From: Trichomonas vaginalis G3
Taxonomy: Eukaryota; Parabasalia; Trichomonadida; Trichomonadidae
Direction: 5' to 3'
NCBI RefSeq assembly: GCF_026262505.1
Contig: NC_067206.1
Location: 32,131,896 to 32,195,895 of the forward strand
DNA length: 64,000 nucleotides
Shown: in pieces, positions 30,026-38,906 of the stretch
How the letters are laid out: every line of letters starts with the position of its first letter
Numbering within the stretch: position 1 is the first letter of the stretch
The notes under the pieces: generated by a model
Told to the model about the DNA's origin: nothing
Seen by the model: only the letters and a program-made list of their open reading frames with translations
The model's database searches: none
Position numbers and translations under genes: made by a program

Positions 30026-30627
30026 ATGAGTTATATATTTGAATCATATCAAAATATATATACAAGTGAATACCTAAAAACAATTGTTAATTTGACATCA
30101 ACCCCTAAATGGGAAAGTGCAGTTCAAGCATGTGACGGATTGAGAATAAGCTCTCCATATTGTTTAATTGAGAAAAATTCTGATTGTATGTGGCATTCGA
30201 AAGCGAATGAGTATGGCTGGCTAATATTTGATTTTCCTATGAAACTATTGACAATTACAGGTTATAAAATATACACACCCATTGACTGCAATGCACTAAG
30301 AAATCATTACCTGAAAGGAAGCAATAATGGAATTGATTGGGAAGAGATAACATATATCAATTCAAATACTCCATTAGAAAATCGAGGAAAATGGTTAAAT
30401 ATAATGTGAATGAAAGCACTTTCAGAATGTTTAAAATCGAAGAAGAACATAGTGCATCAGGGAGCGAATCTGTTGATAAATCCTTTGGGATGATAAAAGT
30501 TGACTTTTTGACAACAAAAATCATTGAAACTAATATAAGAAAAGAGACTATAACTTGCAAATGTTCTAGCTCAAAAACATATCAATATTTATTTATGATT
30601 TCTACTCATTCTATAACTAATTCTTAA
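30026..30627 (+). pseudogene. F5/8 type C (discoidin-like) gene, frameshifted
   Basis: Begins MSYIFESYQNIYTSEYLK and shows the F5/8 type C pattern of trichomonad proteins: WHSKANEYGWLIFDFPMKLL, then GYKIYTPI, HYLKGSNNGIDWEEI, and later TFRMFKIEEEHSASGSESVD. The second half is in another frame from about 30400, so the gene is interrupted once unless this is a sequence error. An Inr-like TCATA lies six bases before the ATG. Family members are thought to bind carbohydrate or other ligands through a jelly-roll domain. This looks like host sequence outside the Maverick. Confidence 0.75.
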
Positions 30628-30883
30628 AATTTTACTTATAAATAAGAATGATCATGTTTGATTCTAATCATTTGATGCAACAAAATCATATCTCGATAAT
30701 GATTATTCTCAATTCAATTGCATGATACTTTTCAATAACTGTCAAATTTTCGAATTATTTTTTATGTATTTAAGGCAGTAAAATTTCGCTATGAGTTATT
30801 TTTATTTCAAATGTTCTTCACTGTTAGAAGGAAAAATAATAATTATTTGTTAGATAAAAGACGTGTAAAGTTAAGTTCTGTTT

Positions 30884-31567
30884 ATGATAAGTGTAATGTC
30901 ACTTTTTAAAATGATTTTCTCGCTGTTTATTACGGCATACAGTGAAATTGGGATATTCGAAAAAGTGTATAATGATAAAATAATTCTTATTGATGTTAGT
31001 GGTTCTTCTAAGCAAGATAGTAATGGTTCAATGCAAATGACAAAACCGGAATACGCTATATACCCATGGAACAAACAATATGACTGGTGTTCTAATTGTA
31101 TGAGAAGCTATGATGAACATCCCTATATTCGTTTTTCTTTGAAAAATAAAAGGTTTAGATTCAATAGTTATTTCATCCGCTGTGGTTGTTGCTATGATGG
31201 ATGCTGTTGTGAAGAAGATAATTATGGCTGTTTCTACTGTTGCCTATATTCATGGTCATTGCGAATATCAGATGATAATAAAACGTGGACAGAAGTTCAT
31301 CGAATGAAAGACGAAGATATGCGTCGATGCAACGAGAAGACATACAAACTCGATAAAACATACAGTGCTAAATATGTTGAAGTCATCCAGAACGAAGCAT
31401 GTCCCGGTGATCCTCCATGCATTGCTCTTAACCGATTTGAACTTTATGGCGATGTCATTGATGACAACGTGTTTCCGATGATTTTGTTTCATACCACGAT
31501 GATGACGACGATGTCAGTATCATTGGTCATATTTCTAAAAACGGCAATGTCAAGCTTGTTTAAATAA
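30884..31567 (+). CDS. F5/8 type C-like protein with signal peptide
   Basis: 227 residues. The start region SLFKMIFSLFITAYS is hydrophobic and signal-like. The body is Cys-rich (CGCCYDGCCCEEDNYGCFYC) and has the F5/8 core SWSLRISDDNKTWTEVHRMK followed by AKYVEVIQNEACPGDPP and NRFELYG. The last ~30 residues (FPMILFHTTMMTTM...) look out of frame: in the neighbouring frame the DNA reads DDFVSYHDDDDDVSIIGHIS, a much more natural acidic tail, so a frameshift near 31470 is likely. It is a second family member beside 30026..30627. Confidence 0.7.
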   Translation: MISVMSLFKMIFSLFITAYSEIGIFEKVYNDKIILIDVSGSSKQDSNGSMQMTKPEYAIYPWNKQYDWCSNCMRSYDEHPYIRFSLKNKRFRFNSYFIRCGCCYDGCCCEEDNYGCFYCCLYSWSLRISDDNKTWTEVHRMKDEDMRRCNEKTYKLDKTYSAKYVEVIQNEACPGDPPCIALNRFELYGDVIDDNVFPMILFHTTMMTTMSVSLVIFLKTAMSSLFK

Positions 31568-32285
31568 AGTCTCATTAAATATGACAACAAACATATTATT
31601 AGATCAATCTCGAAATTCTCGCGGTATTCATTATGAAAGTCCTGTGTCAACTGATATTAGATTTAGTGATAACTGTTATAAATAGTGAAATTATTTTTTA
31701 AAATAAAAGTAAAAAATTTTAAGGGTGCGCCCGGGAGGATCATGTAAACTTCAGAATTTAGAACCTTAATTTTAAGCAATAACTTGGTACCTAAATAGGT
31801 AGGAAAACTCTAAAAATATCAAAAAATACAACTTGGCTCCATAATAATCCTGTCATGGTGGCTGTTTGTATCCCCTAGTATTTTCCTCTTGAATCTCTTT
31901 TTCTGTCGAAATTAAATTCAAATCTCAGAAGTAGAAGTGAATAATCGACTTATTACTGCTATTATACGAATAAATAAATTCATTATATTATTTTTATTTA
32001 CATAATATCTGTTTGAAGTCCATAATTCTATAAATTTTTCTTCAAAAACATTACAATCTTGATAGTTTTGATACTGTTTAATAGGTTTTTGGCACCTTAT
32101 TTAGTATTTACTACGTATAGAGTCGATCTGAACTTAATTTTCGGAAATTTAAAATATTTATTATAAGTAAAATCTGATTTGAAATTTATGTTTAACTACT
32201 CATATCTTGCATTATCCTGAGTAGCTTTTGTAAAAATTCATCAAAAAAGATTTTAACGTGCTTTAATTTTTATTTTTTAAAATAA
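31568..32285. other. AT-rich spacer to the unit boundary, nothing recognised
   Basis: About 700 bases without a credible reading frame, array or terminal repeat. The only odd spot is a short GC-rich GGTGCGCCCGGGAGG near 31722. The second unit begins at its end without any visible signature at the junction. Confidence 0.6.
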
Positions 32286-32689
32286 TGCATATTATTATAT
32301 AACTAGCATATTTACAAATTTTAGTGCTTTCAAAAATTTAATCCTCCTCCTCTCAAATAAACGTACATCCGGGTGGCCTGTTTTTTGCAAAAAATAAAAT
32401 TTCATTTTTTATGCTTAAAAAGTCAGAATTTTTATTTGCTTCTGGGATATATGATGGCTATATCAGATACCCATTCTTTTTGATACTCAACATTAAACAT
32501 AAAACTTAGCCGTTAAGGCTCTTCTGAAAATATTTTTTTTCCGAAAAATTTTCGAAAAAATCAAAAAATTTAAAATATAGATCCAAGGTGATGTGATTTT
32601 TGCATCCCTGGGATGGACGATACACCCAAAGTGTCACCTTTTTGGGATAACATGAATTTTAAATATCATGAGAGTTCTGCAAACCATAT

Positions 32690-33590
32690 GCACAATATCT
32701 ATTCAGCCTGACTTCTTGTATATATGAGTTAGACTTCTTAAATATTGTGCTTGGGGCGATATAAGCATTTCCGAGATTACCATCGTGCTCTATAGTATGC
32801 TACTTCTCCCTAGTTCTAGCTCAGTTCCAAGGATATTGGCGTTCAAGGATTTGGCAAGGTCCTTCCGAAGTCTCTCATTCGATGAGAGATTTCGGAAGAA
32901 TCTTGCCTTAAAGTACTCCAACTCTTGTTCTTTTGTTCCTAAATAGTGAGAAAAGTTATTTGACTACTTAAGGTAGAGATTATCCGAGGTCCCTCATTTG
33001 ATGAGAGGCCTCGGATAATCTCTGCCTTAAAATTGTACACTTGTAGTCCATGAGAGTGTAAGTATACATTGATAGGACAGCTTTCTTCTGAAGTCTTAGA
33101 TTTGATGAGAACCTCAGAAGAAAACTGTCCTATTTTATAGTAAAAGGAGTTTCAGGAGCTCCAAAGCTCCCTTTCGTAAGGATTAGAAGCTTTGGAGCTC
33201 CTGGTTCGTAGATGTGTTTCGCATCTTTCATCAGCAAAGGACATTTACCATCTGGGACTCTGTTGATGGTGACTCAGGAGCTCCAAAGCTCCCTTTAGTA
33301 AGGATTAGAAGCTTTGAAGCTCCTGGTTCGTAGACGTGTTTCGCATCTTTCATCAGAAGAGGCCCAAATGGTAAATAGCCTCTGCTGATGAGCTTCAGGA
33401 GCTCCAAGGCTCCCTCTTGTAACGATTAGGAGCTTTGTAGCTCCTGAAGGTAAGGTAGGATTGCTCTGATTTCTAATCAGTAGATGCCATGCCTCATTAT
33501 GAACTCTACTGACAAGAGATCAAGAGCTCCAAGGACTCCCTTTTTAGTTAGTGGCGTTCTCACCATTTAGTAGGATTGCTGATCCTACTA
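32690..33590. repeat. Left-flank array of DNA hairpins, second unit
   Basis: This is the same series of palindromes as at 404..1304, in the same order and spacing. The stretch 32286..33672 holds no gene that I can see. Confidence 0.75.
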
Positions 33591-33858
33591 ATGAAGTGAT
33601 CACTTAGTATACGTTTTGAATAAATTGAATTTTTTTAGAATTTAGTATTTTTAGTTAGTATACATATCTTGGGTACGGAGGCACTGCGTTCCACCTTACC
33701 CAATACTTGTGAATTTGATACTTTACAAAACCGCTAACGTATATTTTACAACACGAACGCAAAAACTAACTTAACCTTAAATATTTACAAAGCCACCAAC
33801 CACTTCACCTCACTAACGTTTTCACTAACGACTTTACTACTGTAAAAGATAAACGTTC

Positions 33859-34185
33859 TCATTTACAAAAGTATTGCAACTCTTCCCATTGCTTTGCTTC
33901 ACACAACAGTTCATATTCTTCACTATCGCTGCTGTCACTCCAATCGTCAGAGTCAAAGTCACTGTCAAAATAAATGTTAGTAAGTTTTGACAAAGCTAAT
34001 GAAACACGCTTACCGTCTGTATCTATTGCTTTTATATATCTCCCATTATGTTTGTTGTCGTAAACGCTCAAACTAACTTTACCCTTTCTCCCTCGTATCT
34101 GATAGAATGTATTTTCACGAGGAACGAAGAACAAGTTCTTGAACTCATGACCGTTGTAGTTTGTTATCTCAATAGTTTTCGTCAT
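33859..34185 (-). CDS. Maverick left-terminal small domain protein, second copy
   Basis: Identical in sequence to the protein at 1573..1899, open. It has the same Inr-like TCATTTA upstream. Confidence 0.8.
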   Translation of the reverse strand: MTKTIEITNYNGHEFKNLFFVPRENTFYQIRGRKGKVSLSVYDNKHNGRYIKAIDTDGKRVSLALSKLTNIYFDSDFDSDDWSDSSDSEEYELLCEAKQWEELQYFCK

Positions 34186-34309
34186 TTATATAAAAATAAA
34201 ATAAAAAATAAATGATATCACCACCCTCACACGTATGAAAACATAGCACAAAAATAAATTTAGGGTAGATGGGTATATCTAACCCGATTTCTAACCTCAT
34301 TTCTACCCT
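34186..34309 (-). promoter_or_regulatory. Promoter region and palindrome, second copy
   Basis: Same as 1900..2023, with the palindrome block at 34262-34309. Confidence 0.6.
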
Positions 34310-34324
34310 GTTGAATTCATTGCT

Positions 34325-34560
34325 TTACAACTCTCTTCCTTTCTCCAACTCTTCTAGCTTTTTCTTAAGTTCAGCAATGTTGTCTTCATGAAGTTTAATC
34401 TTTCTCAAAATTCCTTCTTTATCTAATGGTTGCTTTATCTTTCTAAACTGAACTCTATCATCCTTCATAGTATGAATGTAAAAACCTTCTGGAACGCTCC
34501 TGATTTAATGTATTCTACCAAAAACTTTTGTTTCATTGCTTCAGTGACTTTATTTGTCAT
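34325..34560 (-). pseudogene. Small coiled-coil protein, second copy
   Basis: Counterpart of 2039..2275. Broken here (about one break), although the first copy is open. Confidence 0.6.
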
Positions 34561-34608
34561 TTCAATCAAATAAAAATTTTAATATTAAATAAAAATAACG
34601 TTATTTTT

Positions 34609-35079
34609 TCAGTAAGGAAACGCAGGAGTTTTACGATTTATTTGAGGAGTAGGTTCTGGTTTAAATGTTGGAGTCGGTTTTGGAGTTGACTTTTGAACAG
34701 GAGTTTGTACTTTCATAGGTTCAGGAGTCATTGAAGGTGTTGTTTGTGAAGGTGTTGGTTTTGATGTTGGTTTTGGCGAAGGTGTCGGAGTTTGTTTAAC
34801 TTCAGCTACTTCAGTATTATTTACAACATTTGCTTTATTTCTTTTCAACATCATAACTGCTCCTGCTGTAGCTAGCAAACCTAGTGGGAGACCATATTTT
34901 ATATAAGGACTTGACCAAATGCTATTTTTGACAGGAGCTGGTGGAACACCTAACCTTGGTGAGACTGCTCTTTGCCATTGTGCAGCTTGTAAGAAATATT
35001 CAATAGGTGCTCCATAATCGTTTGGTAAAGTTTGTTTCACAGATGGTGAAGGGTCACGAGAGATTGATGAAGAACTCAT
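34609..35079 (-). CDS. Membrane-anchored Pro/Thr-rich protein, second copy
   Basis: 156 residues, identical to 2324..2794: membrane segment at ~59-78, then the P-T-P-K-P tail. Open. Confidence 0.75.
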   Translation of the reverse strand: MSSSSISRDPSPSVKQTLPNDYGAPIEYFLQAAQWQRAVSPRLGVPPAPVKNSIWSSPYIKYGLPLGLLATAGAVMMLKRNKANVVNNTEVAEVKQTPTPSPKPTSKPTPSQTTPSMTPEPMKVQTPVQKSTPKPTPTFKPEPTPQINRKTPAFPY

Positions 35080-35109
35080 TTATAAGCTTTAAAAATAAAC
35101 GTTCATCCT

Positions 35110-36682
35110 TTATTCCTCACTGTCGTCCGCAGCTAAGTTATAGTCATCTAATCTTATTATTGGGATTCCATTAGCACGCACCTGAATGGCAAAGCAACAA
35201 TCCCTCATAAATCCAATAAGTGGCTTTGGTACATTTTCAGTTGCTAGTTCAATATGTCCTTTAACAGACAATTTGTATGTTATTGGAGCAGTAGATGTTT
35301 GACCCTGCATGAAGCAAAAGTCCACTTCTGTTGGAAAACCACATAAGAAATGTGTGTTGTCATAGCTATCCCATTTATGTTCCACACTACCATCATCCAC
35401 CAATGACCTCATAACATCTTCATTAAATCCTATCATATCATTGTTTGTATTGCAAGCGTTCGCAACCATTTCATAAAATACAGGTCCATATGATTTTTCA
35501 GGTTCTGCAGGCATATTTCCATAAGCTCCCATGGAAAGCTGAAGATATTTAAACTTAGGGTTCTCAAAATTAACATAATAGTTGTCTTTCTTTCTAAATA
35601 GTGCCCAAATACTTTTAACATTAATAGGCGTATAAGCTGCTGTAAATGTTGCACTTGAACTATCTGTATTCTTTGAGAATGAACCGTCCATAGGAATCCA
35701 ATCCATAACTTTAACAGGAAAACATAAAGCCTCGTTTGTATAATGTTCTACAAGTTCTGTATAAATGTTAGGGTCTAAAGAGAATGACTTTGGATGAATA
35801 AAACATTCATTAAAATCCATCTTTGTTCGAAATAGTTGCTGGGTTACAGTTGTAATAGTAACTGTTCCACTAGCTTCTACTGCCTTCGTTATCATAGTGA
35901 ATGGTTCATTCCATGGAACAAATTTATTTGTCGGTGGATTTGAATCTGGAGCAAATGCAACTTTAAGAGTTGGATTGAAAGCATGATATCATTTACAGAT
36001 ATAGATGTGCATTGTAAGGCGTCGCTACTGAACTTTACTTTAAGCTGAATGTTTCCTGCAAAAGCTGAATAAATCGAATAGCTTCTAATGGAAGGAATCT
36101 TCTAACAGGAATTCTTAAACGAAGCTTAAAATCAAATGATTTTCCTGCTGTAATTGGACCACTAACAATTTGTCCTGTTCTGCATGTTCCCGAATGACTC
36201 CATACATCTTCATGTCGAGTCTTTGAGAAAACATCTACTTTCTTTATTTGTTCGGTAGTTTGTGAGTTTGAAGTTATATATGCTTCTTCTCTTGCGTTGT
36301 CTTGAGAATATACGATACGACCATTTGCAAGGATTTGATATCCAGCAACTGCATAGAAAGCGTCATCGAAACCAATCCAAAATCCTGGTGGGTTTGTTTT
36401 ATTGGAACCTGAACCAATTTCTTTATCTACAATAAATTGACCTTCCATTTTATACGTAATGAATGTATTGTAAAGGTCCAACATATTTTCACCAGGAGGT
36501 GAGAGATTGAATGTTACCCATGTGTTATCTTTAGCAGTTCCAGGTTGTGATGGAATCTTTGCGTCAGAATATTTTCTATTAGTGTCACCAATTTGAACTG
36601 CATTGTCTATGATATCGAAATATGAGCGAATCTGATGAATATGCTCTGCTGGAGTAAATTCGTTTAGCTGTTCGTTCTGCAT
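35110..36682 (-). pseudogene. Major capsid protein, second copy
   Basis: Counterpart of 2825..4400. The N-terminal region is clear here (MQNEQLNEFTPAEHIHQIRS). It includes the VTFNLSPPGENMLDLYNTFI segment typical of the first strands of these capsid proteins. Broken (about one or two breaks). Confidence 0.7.
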
Positions 36683-36709
36683 GTATTTACTTCAGATAAA
36701 AATATCTAT

Positions 36710-37144
36710 TTACTTCATTATTCTCACTCTTCTTCTTGGCATTCGTGGTGGAAGTTGTTTCTTGACATTTTCAATGAACTGTACATTCTCTTTTGTCTCA
36801 ACTTCTTTCACTGGCGGGTCAGGATTCTTTGACTCGGTTTGTTTTTCAATGAAATTCACGAACTTTGCAATAAGCTCTTGGTTCGTTATTGAAAGTACAT
36901 CTGGCTTCTTTTCTTCTGGTTCTATTGACTTTTCAGTTTGAACAGAAGGTTTTATATGGGCTTCGTGGACTTCACCCTTGCCATACACCTTAATGTTGTC
37001 GCTCTCTGCATTCGCTAATGGAACCTTTCTTTTTCTTACGTATATTTTACCATCTTTACTCTGACTTACGTAATAGAAAGGATGTTGTATTCCTCTTGCG
37101 TCATTTAATATAATAGACTCTCGCTCTGATTTTGACAAGCTCAT
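36710..37144 (-). CDS. Basic-tailed unknown protein, second copy
   Basis: 144 residues, open in this copy. An N-terminal strand-rich domain (1-50), an acidic middle with SIEPEEKKPDVLSI, a helix ELIAKFVNFIEKQTE and the basic end PPRMPRRRVRIMK. No family recognised. Confidence 0.7.
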   Translation of the reverse strand: MSLSKSERESIILNDARGIQHPFYYVSQSKDGKIYVRKRKVPLANAESDNIKVYGKGEVHEAHIKPSVQTEKSIEPEEKKPDVLSITNQELIAKFVNFIEKQTESKNPDPPVKEVETKENVQFIENVKKQLPPRMPRRRVRIMK

Positions 37145-37189
37145 TTTACATCGGTTAAAGTTTTAATTTTGTTTTTTATCTGCAGTCAA

Positions 37190-37450
37190 ATGACTCAGAC
37201 AAGCCCTACGGACAAGACCCAAGGGGTCATAGATGTTGAAGCATTGAAGAAAGAAATTCGTGAGCAAATTTTATCCGAACTGAAGGAACAAAAACAAGAA
37301 CAAAAGCCAGAGAGACCAAAGAGAAAACTTAGTGAAAAACAACTTGCTGCATTAGCTGCTGGAAGACAGAAGAACCCACGTTTGCTGGCGAAGAAAGCTA
37401 GAGAAGAAGCTGAAGCAAAAGCTAAAGAAGCTGAAGCAAAGAAAGAGTAA
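37190..37450 (+). CDS. Small Lys/Glu-rich helical protein, second copy
   Basis: 86 residues from the ATG of MTQTSPTDK, open. The in-frame extension back to 37169 overlaps the divergent promoter and is not preferred. Helices at 17-40 and 48-86. Confidence 0.65.
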   Translation: MTQTSPTDKTQGVIDVEALKKEIREQILSELKEQKQEQKPERPKRKLSEKQLAALAAGRQKNPRLLAKKAREEAEAKAKEAEAKKE

Positions 37451-37474
37451 ATGGTTTATTTTTATCCGAATTAA

Positions 37475-38332
37475 ATGTATAGACAAATACCTTTATCTGT
37501 TGCGTTCAGTAGTGAAAACCCTGACGTCAAAATAAAGGGGAACAGAGTAACGTTTAAGTTTCCAACAGACTGGATTGTGAACATAAATGAAGAGAAGTAC
37601 ATTGGCATAACAAATATGTATATAACACGTGCTTTCAGAAAGGTTGACTTTATACTTCAAGTCGAGATAGAAAATGACGAACAGTCTTTAAGCGCCCAAA
37701 ACATTCACATATACAAATACTTTAAAGACGATACAACATTGCAACAATGTATGATTTCATTTAATGAGATGTTCGAGAAAAAGTTCAACATTGAAGTACA
37801 AACTTTACAGCCTTTACGTGAGTTTCTTGCACAACTGAAAGAAGAAGGTAGTCAGCCACAACTTATAGACTTTCATTATGAATTTAATGAAAATGAAGAT
37901 GGAACACATGACTGTCAGTTTGTTGTATTCTCACCATTCAATGAAGTCGCTAAAGAGAAAGAAAATCCATTACGTATAAGATTTCAAATCTCTGAACCAA
38001 GTGATGATTTCAAGAATGTTTTCAATTATGATGCAATGCTTCCGAGGAAAAATGAATTTTCAAAGATTGTAACACCTGGCATTTGGGATAGAAAGCAAGC
38101 TATATTATATTCAAACTTAAGTAAGGGAGTTGAAAATGAGTTCATTGGTCATACAAGAACTTCACCACTTCCTAACCCTAAATACTATAAATTAACTGGC
38201 TTCAATCGTGAGTTTTGGATAGACATGTTCTCCACTCATGACCATAACTGCCCAGTGTTCTTACCTCCAGACCATAAGGACTGTCTCTACATTGAAGCAC
38301 AACTCTTAAATTCTACAATAGCTGTATTGTAA
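37475..38332 (+). CDS. Structural-type protein, second copy
   Basis: 285 residues, open. The strand pattern is continuous from residue 5 to the end, with a helical interruption at ~88-125 (LQQCMISFNEMFEKKFNIEV and LREFLAQLKEEG). The ending GFNREFWIDMFSTHDHNCPV plus VFLPPDHKDCLYIEAQLLNS has several His and Cys. Candidate minor capsid protein; family not recognised. Confidence 0.6.
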   Translation: MYRQIPLSVAFSSENPDVKIKGNRVTFKFPTDWIVNINEEKYIGITNMYITRAFRKVDFILQVEIENDEQSLSAQNIHIYKYFKDDTTLQQCMISFNEMFEKKFNIEVQTLQPLREFLAQLKEEGSQPQLIDFHYEFNENEDGTHDCQFVVFSPFNEVAKEKENPLRIRFQISEPSDDFKNVFNYDAMLPRKNEFSKIVTPGIWDRKQAILYSNLSKGVENEFIGHTRTSPLPNPKYYKLTGFNREFWIDMFSTHDHNCPVFLPPDHKDCLYIEAQLLNSTIAVL

Positions 38333-38382
38333 AATCTACGCTAATTTTATTTTTTTCTGAAAATTTTATTTGAGTGAAAGGC

Positions 38383-38838
38383 ATGGAAGGTGAAGGACAT
38401 TGGCAAACACTCGAACATGACAATGACTATGAAATCTTTTCAGAGTACCCTTATCCAATTAGACGTATAAGCAATAAAAGAGTTGTTAGTGAGTTTGACC
38501 AAGGAGATGGTTATATTTGTGTAAATTTAAACAAACACAAGCTGATGAAACATAGAATAGTTGCAGAAACTTTCATTCCGAACCCTGAAGGACTTCGTGA
38601 AGTAGACCATATAAACAGAGACAGAGGAGACTTTCATATCTCGAACTTAAGATGGACGACAAGAAGAGAAAACATGAGAAATATTTCTGGTTCAAATGGC
38701 TATTTCATGGGAACTCAATACAGACGAATGAATGTCTTAAGACAGTATAACAAAGATTATATAAACATTACAGATGTAGAAGGAAGAAGAACAAAGCTGT
38801 CTATTGCAAAGTTTAAGAGAGACAATGGTTATACATAA
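38383..38838 (+). CDS. NUMOD4/HNH homing-type endonuclease, second copy
   Basis: About 151 residues from the ATG, open. NUMOD4 at ~5-60, HNH core at ~57-105 (KHRIVAE, EVDHINRD, ISNLRWTT), then the terminal-type domain. The shared domain is shorter than in the first copy. Confidence 0.8.
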   Translation: MEGEGHWQTLEHDNDYEIFSEYPYPIRRISNKRVVSEFDQGDGYICVNLNKHKLMKHRIVAETFIPNPEGLREVDHINRDRGDFHISNLRWTTRRENMRNISGSNGYFMGTQYRRMNVLRQYNKDYINITDVEGRRTKLSIAKFKRDNGYT

Positions 38839-38906
38839 ATGACAAAAATATATGACCTCATTATTTTTATCACGAATGACCTCATTGCTGACAAAAATAA
38901 ATGACC

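Larger units (their letters stand above)
1..32285. repeat. First unit of a ~32.3-kb tandem duplication
   Basis: The sequence from base 1 reappears from 32286 with near-identity through the whole Maverick, both flanks and into the minisatellite. The period is about 32,286 bp on the left side. The copies differ mainly by nested insertions and short length differences, with few substitutions. Because both outer flanks are duplicated with the Maverick, this is a segmental duplication (or an assembly duplication) rather than two independent transpositions. Confidence 0.9.
33673..34348. repeat. Left terminal inverted repeat region, second Maverick
   Basis: Same as 1387..2062. It begins GTACGGAGGCACTG. 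Confidence 0.88.

Noticed and set aside
31173-31492. Minus-strand ORFs under the F5/8 type C gene
   Set aside because: Antisense shadows without recognisable features.
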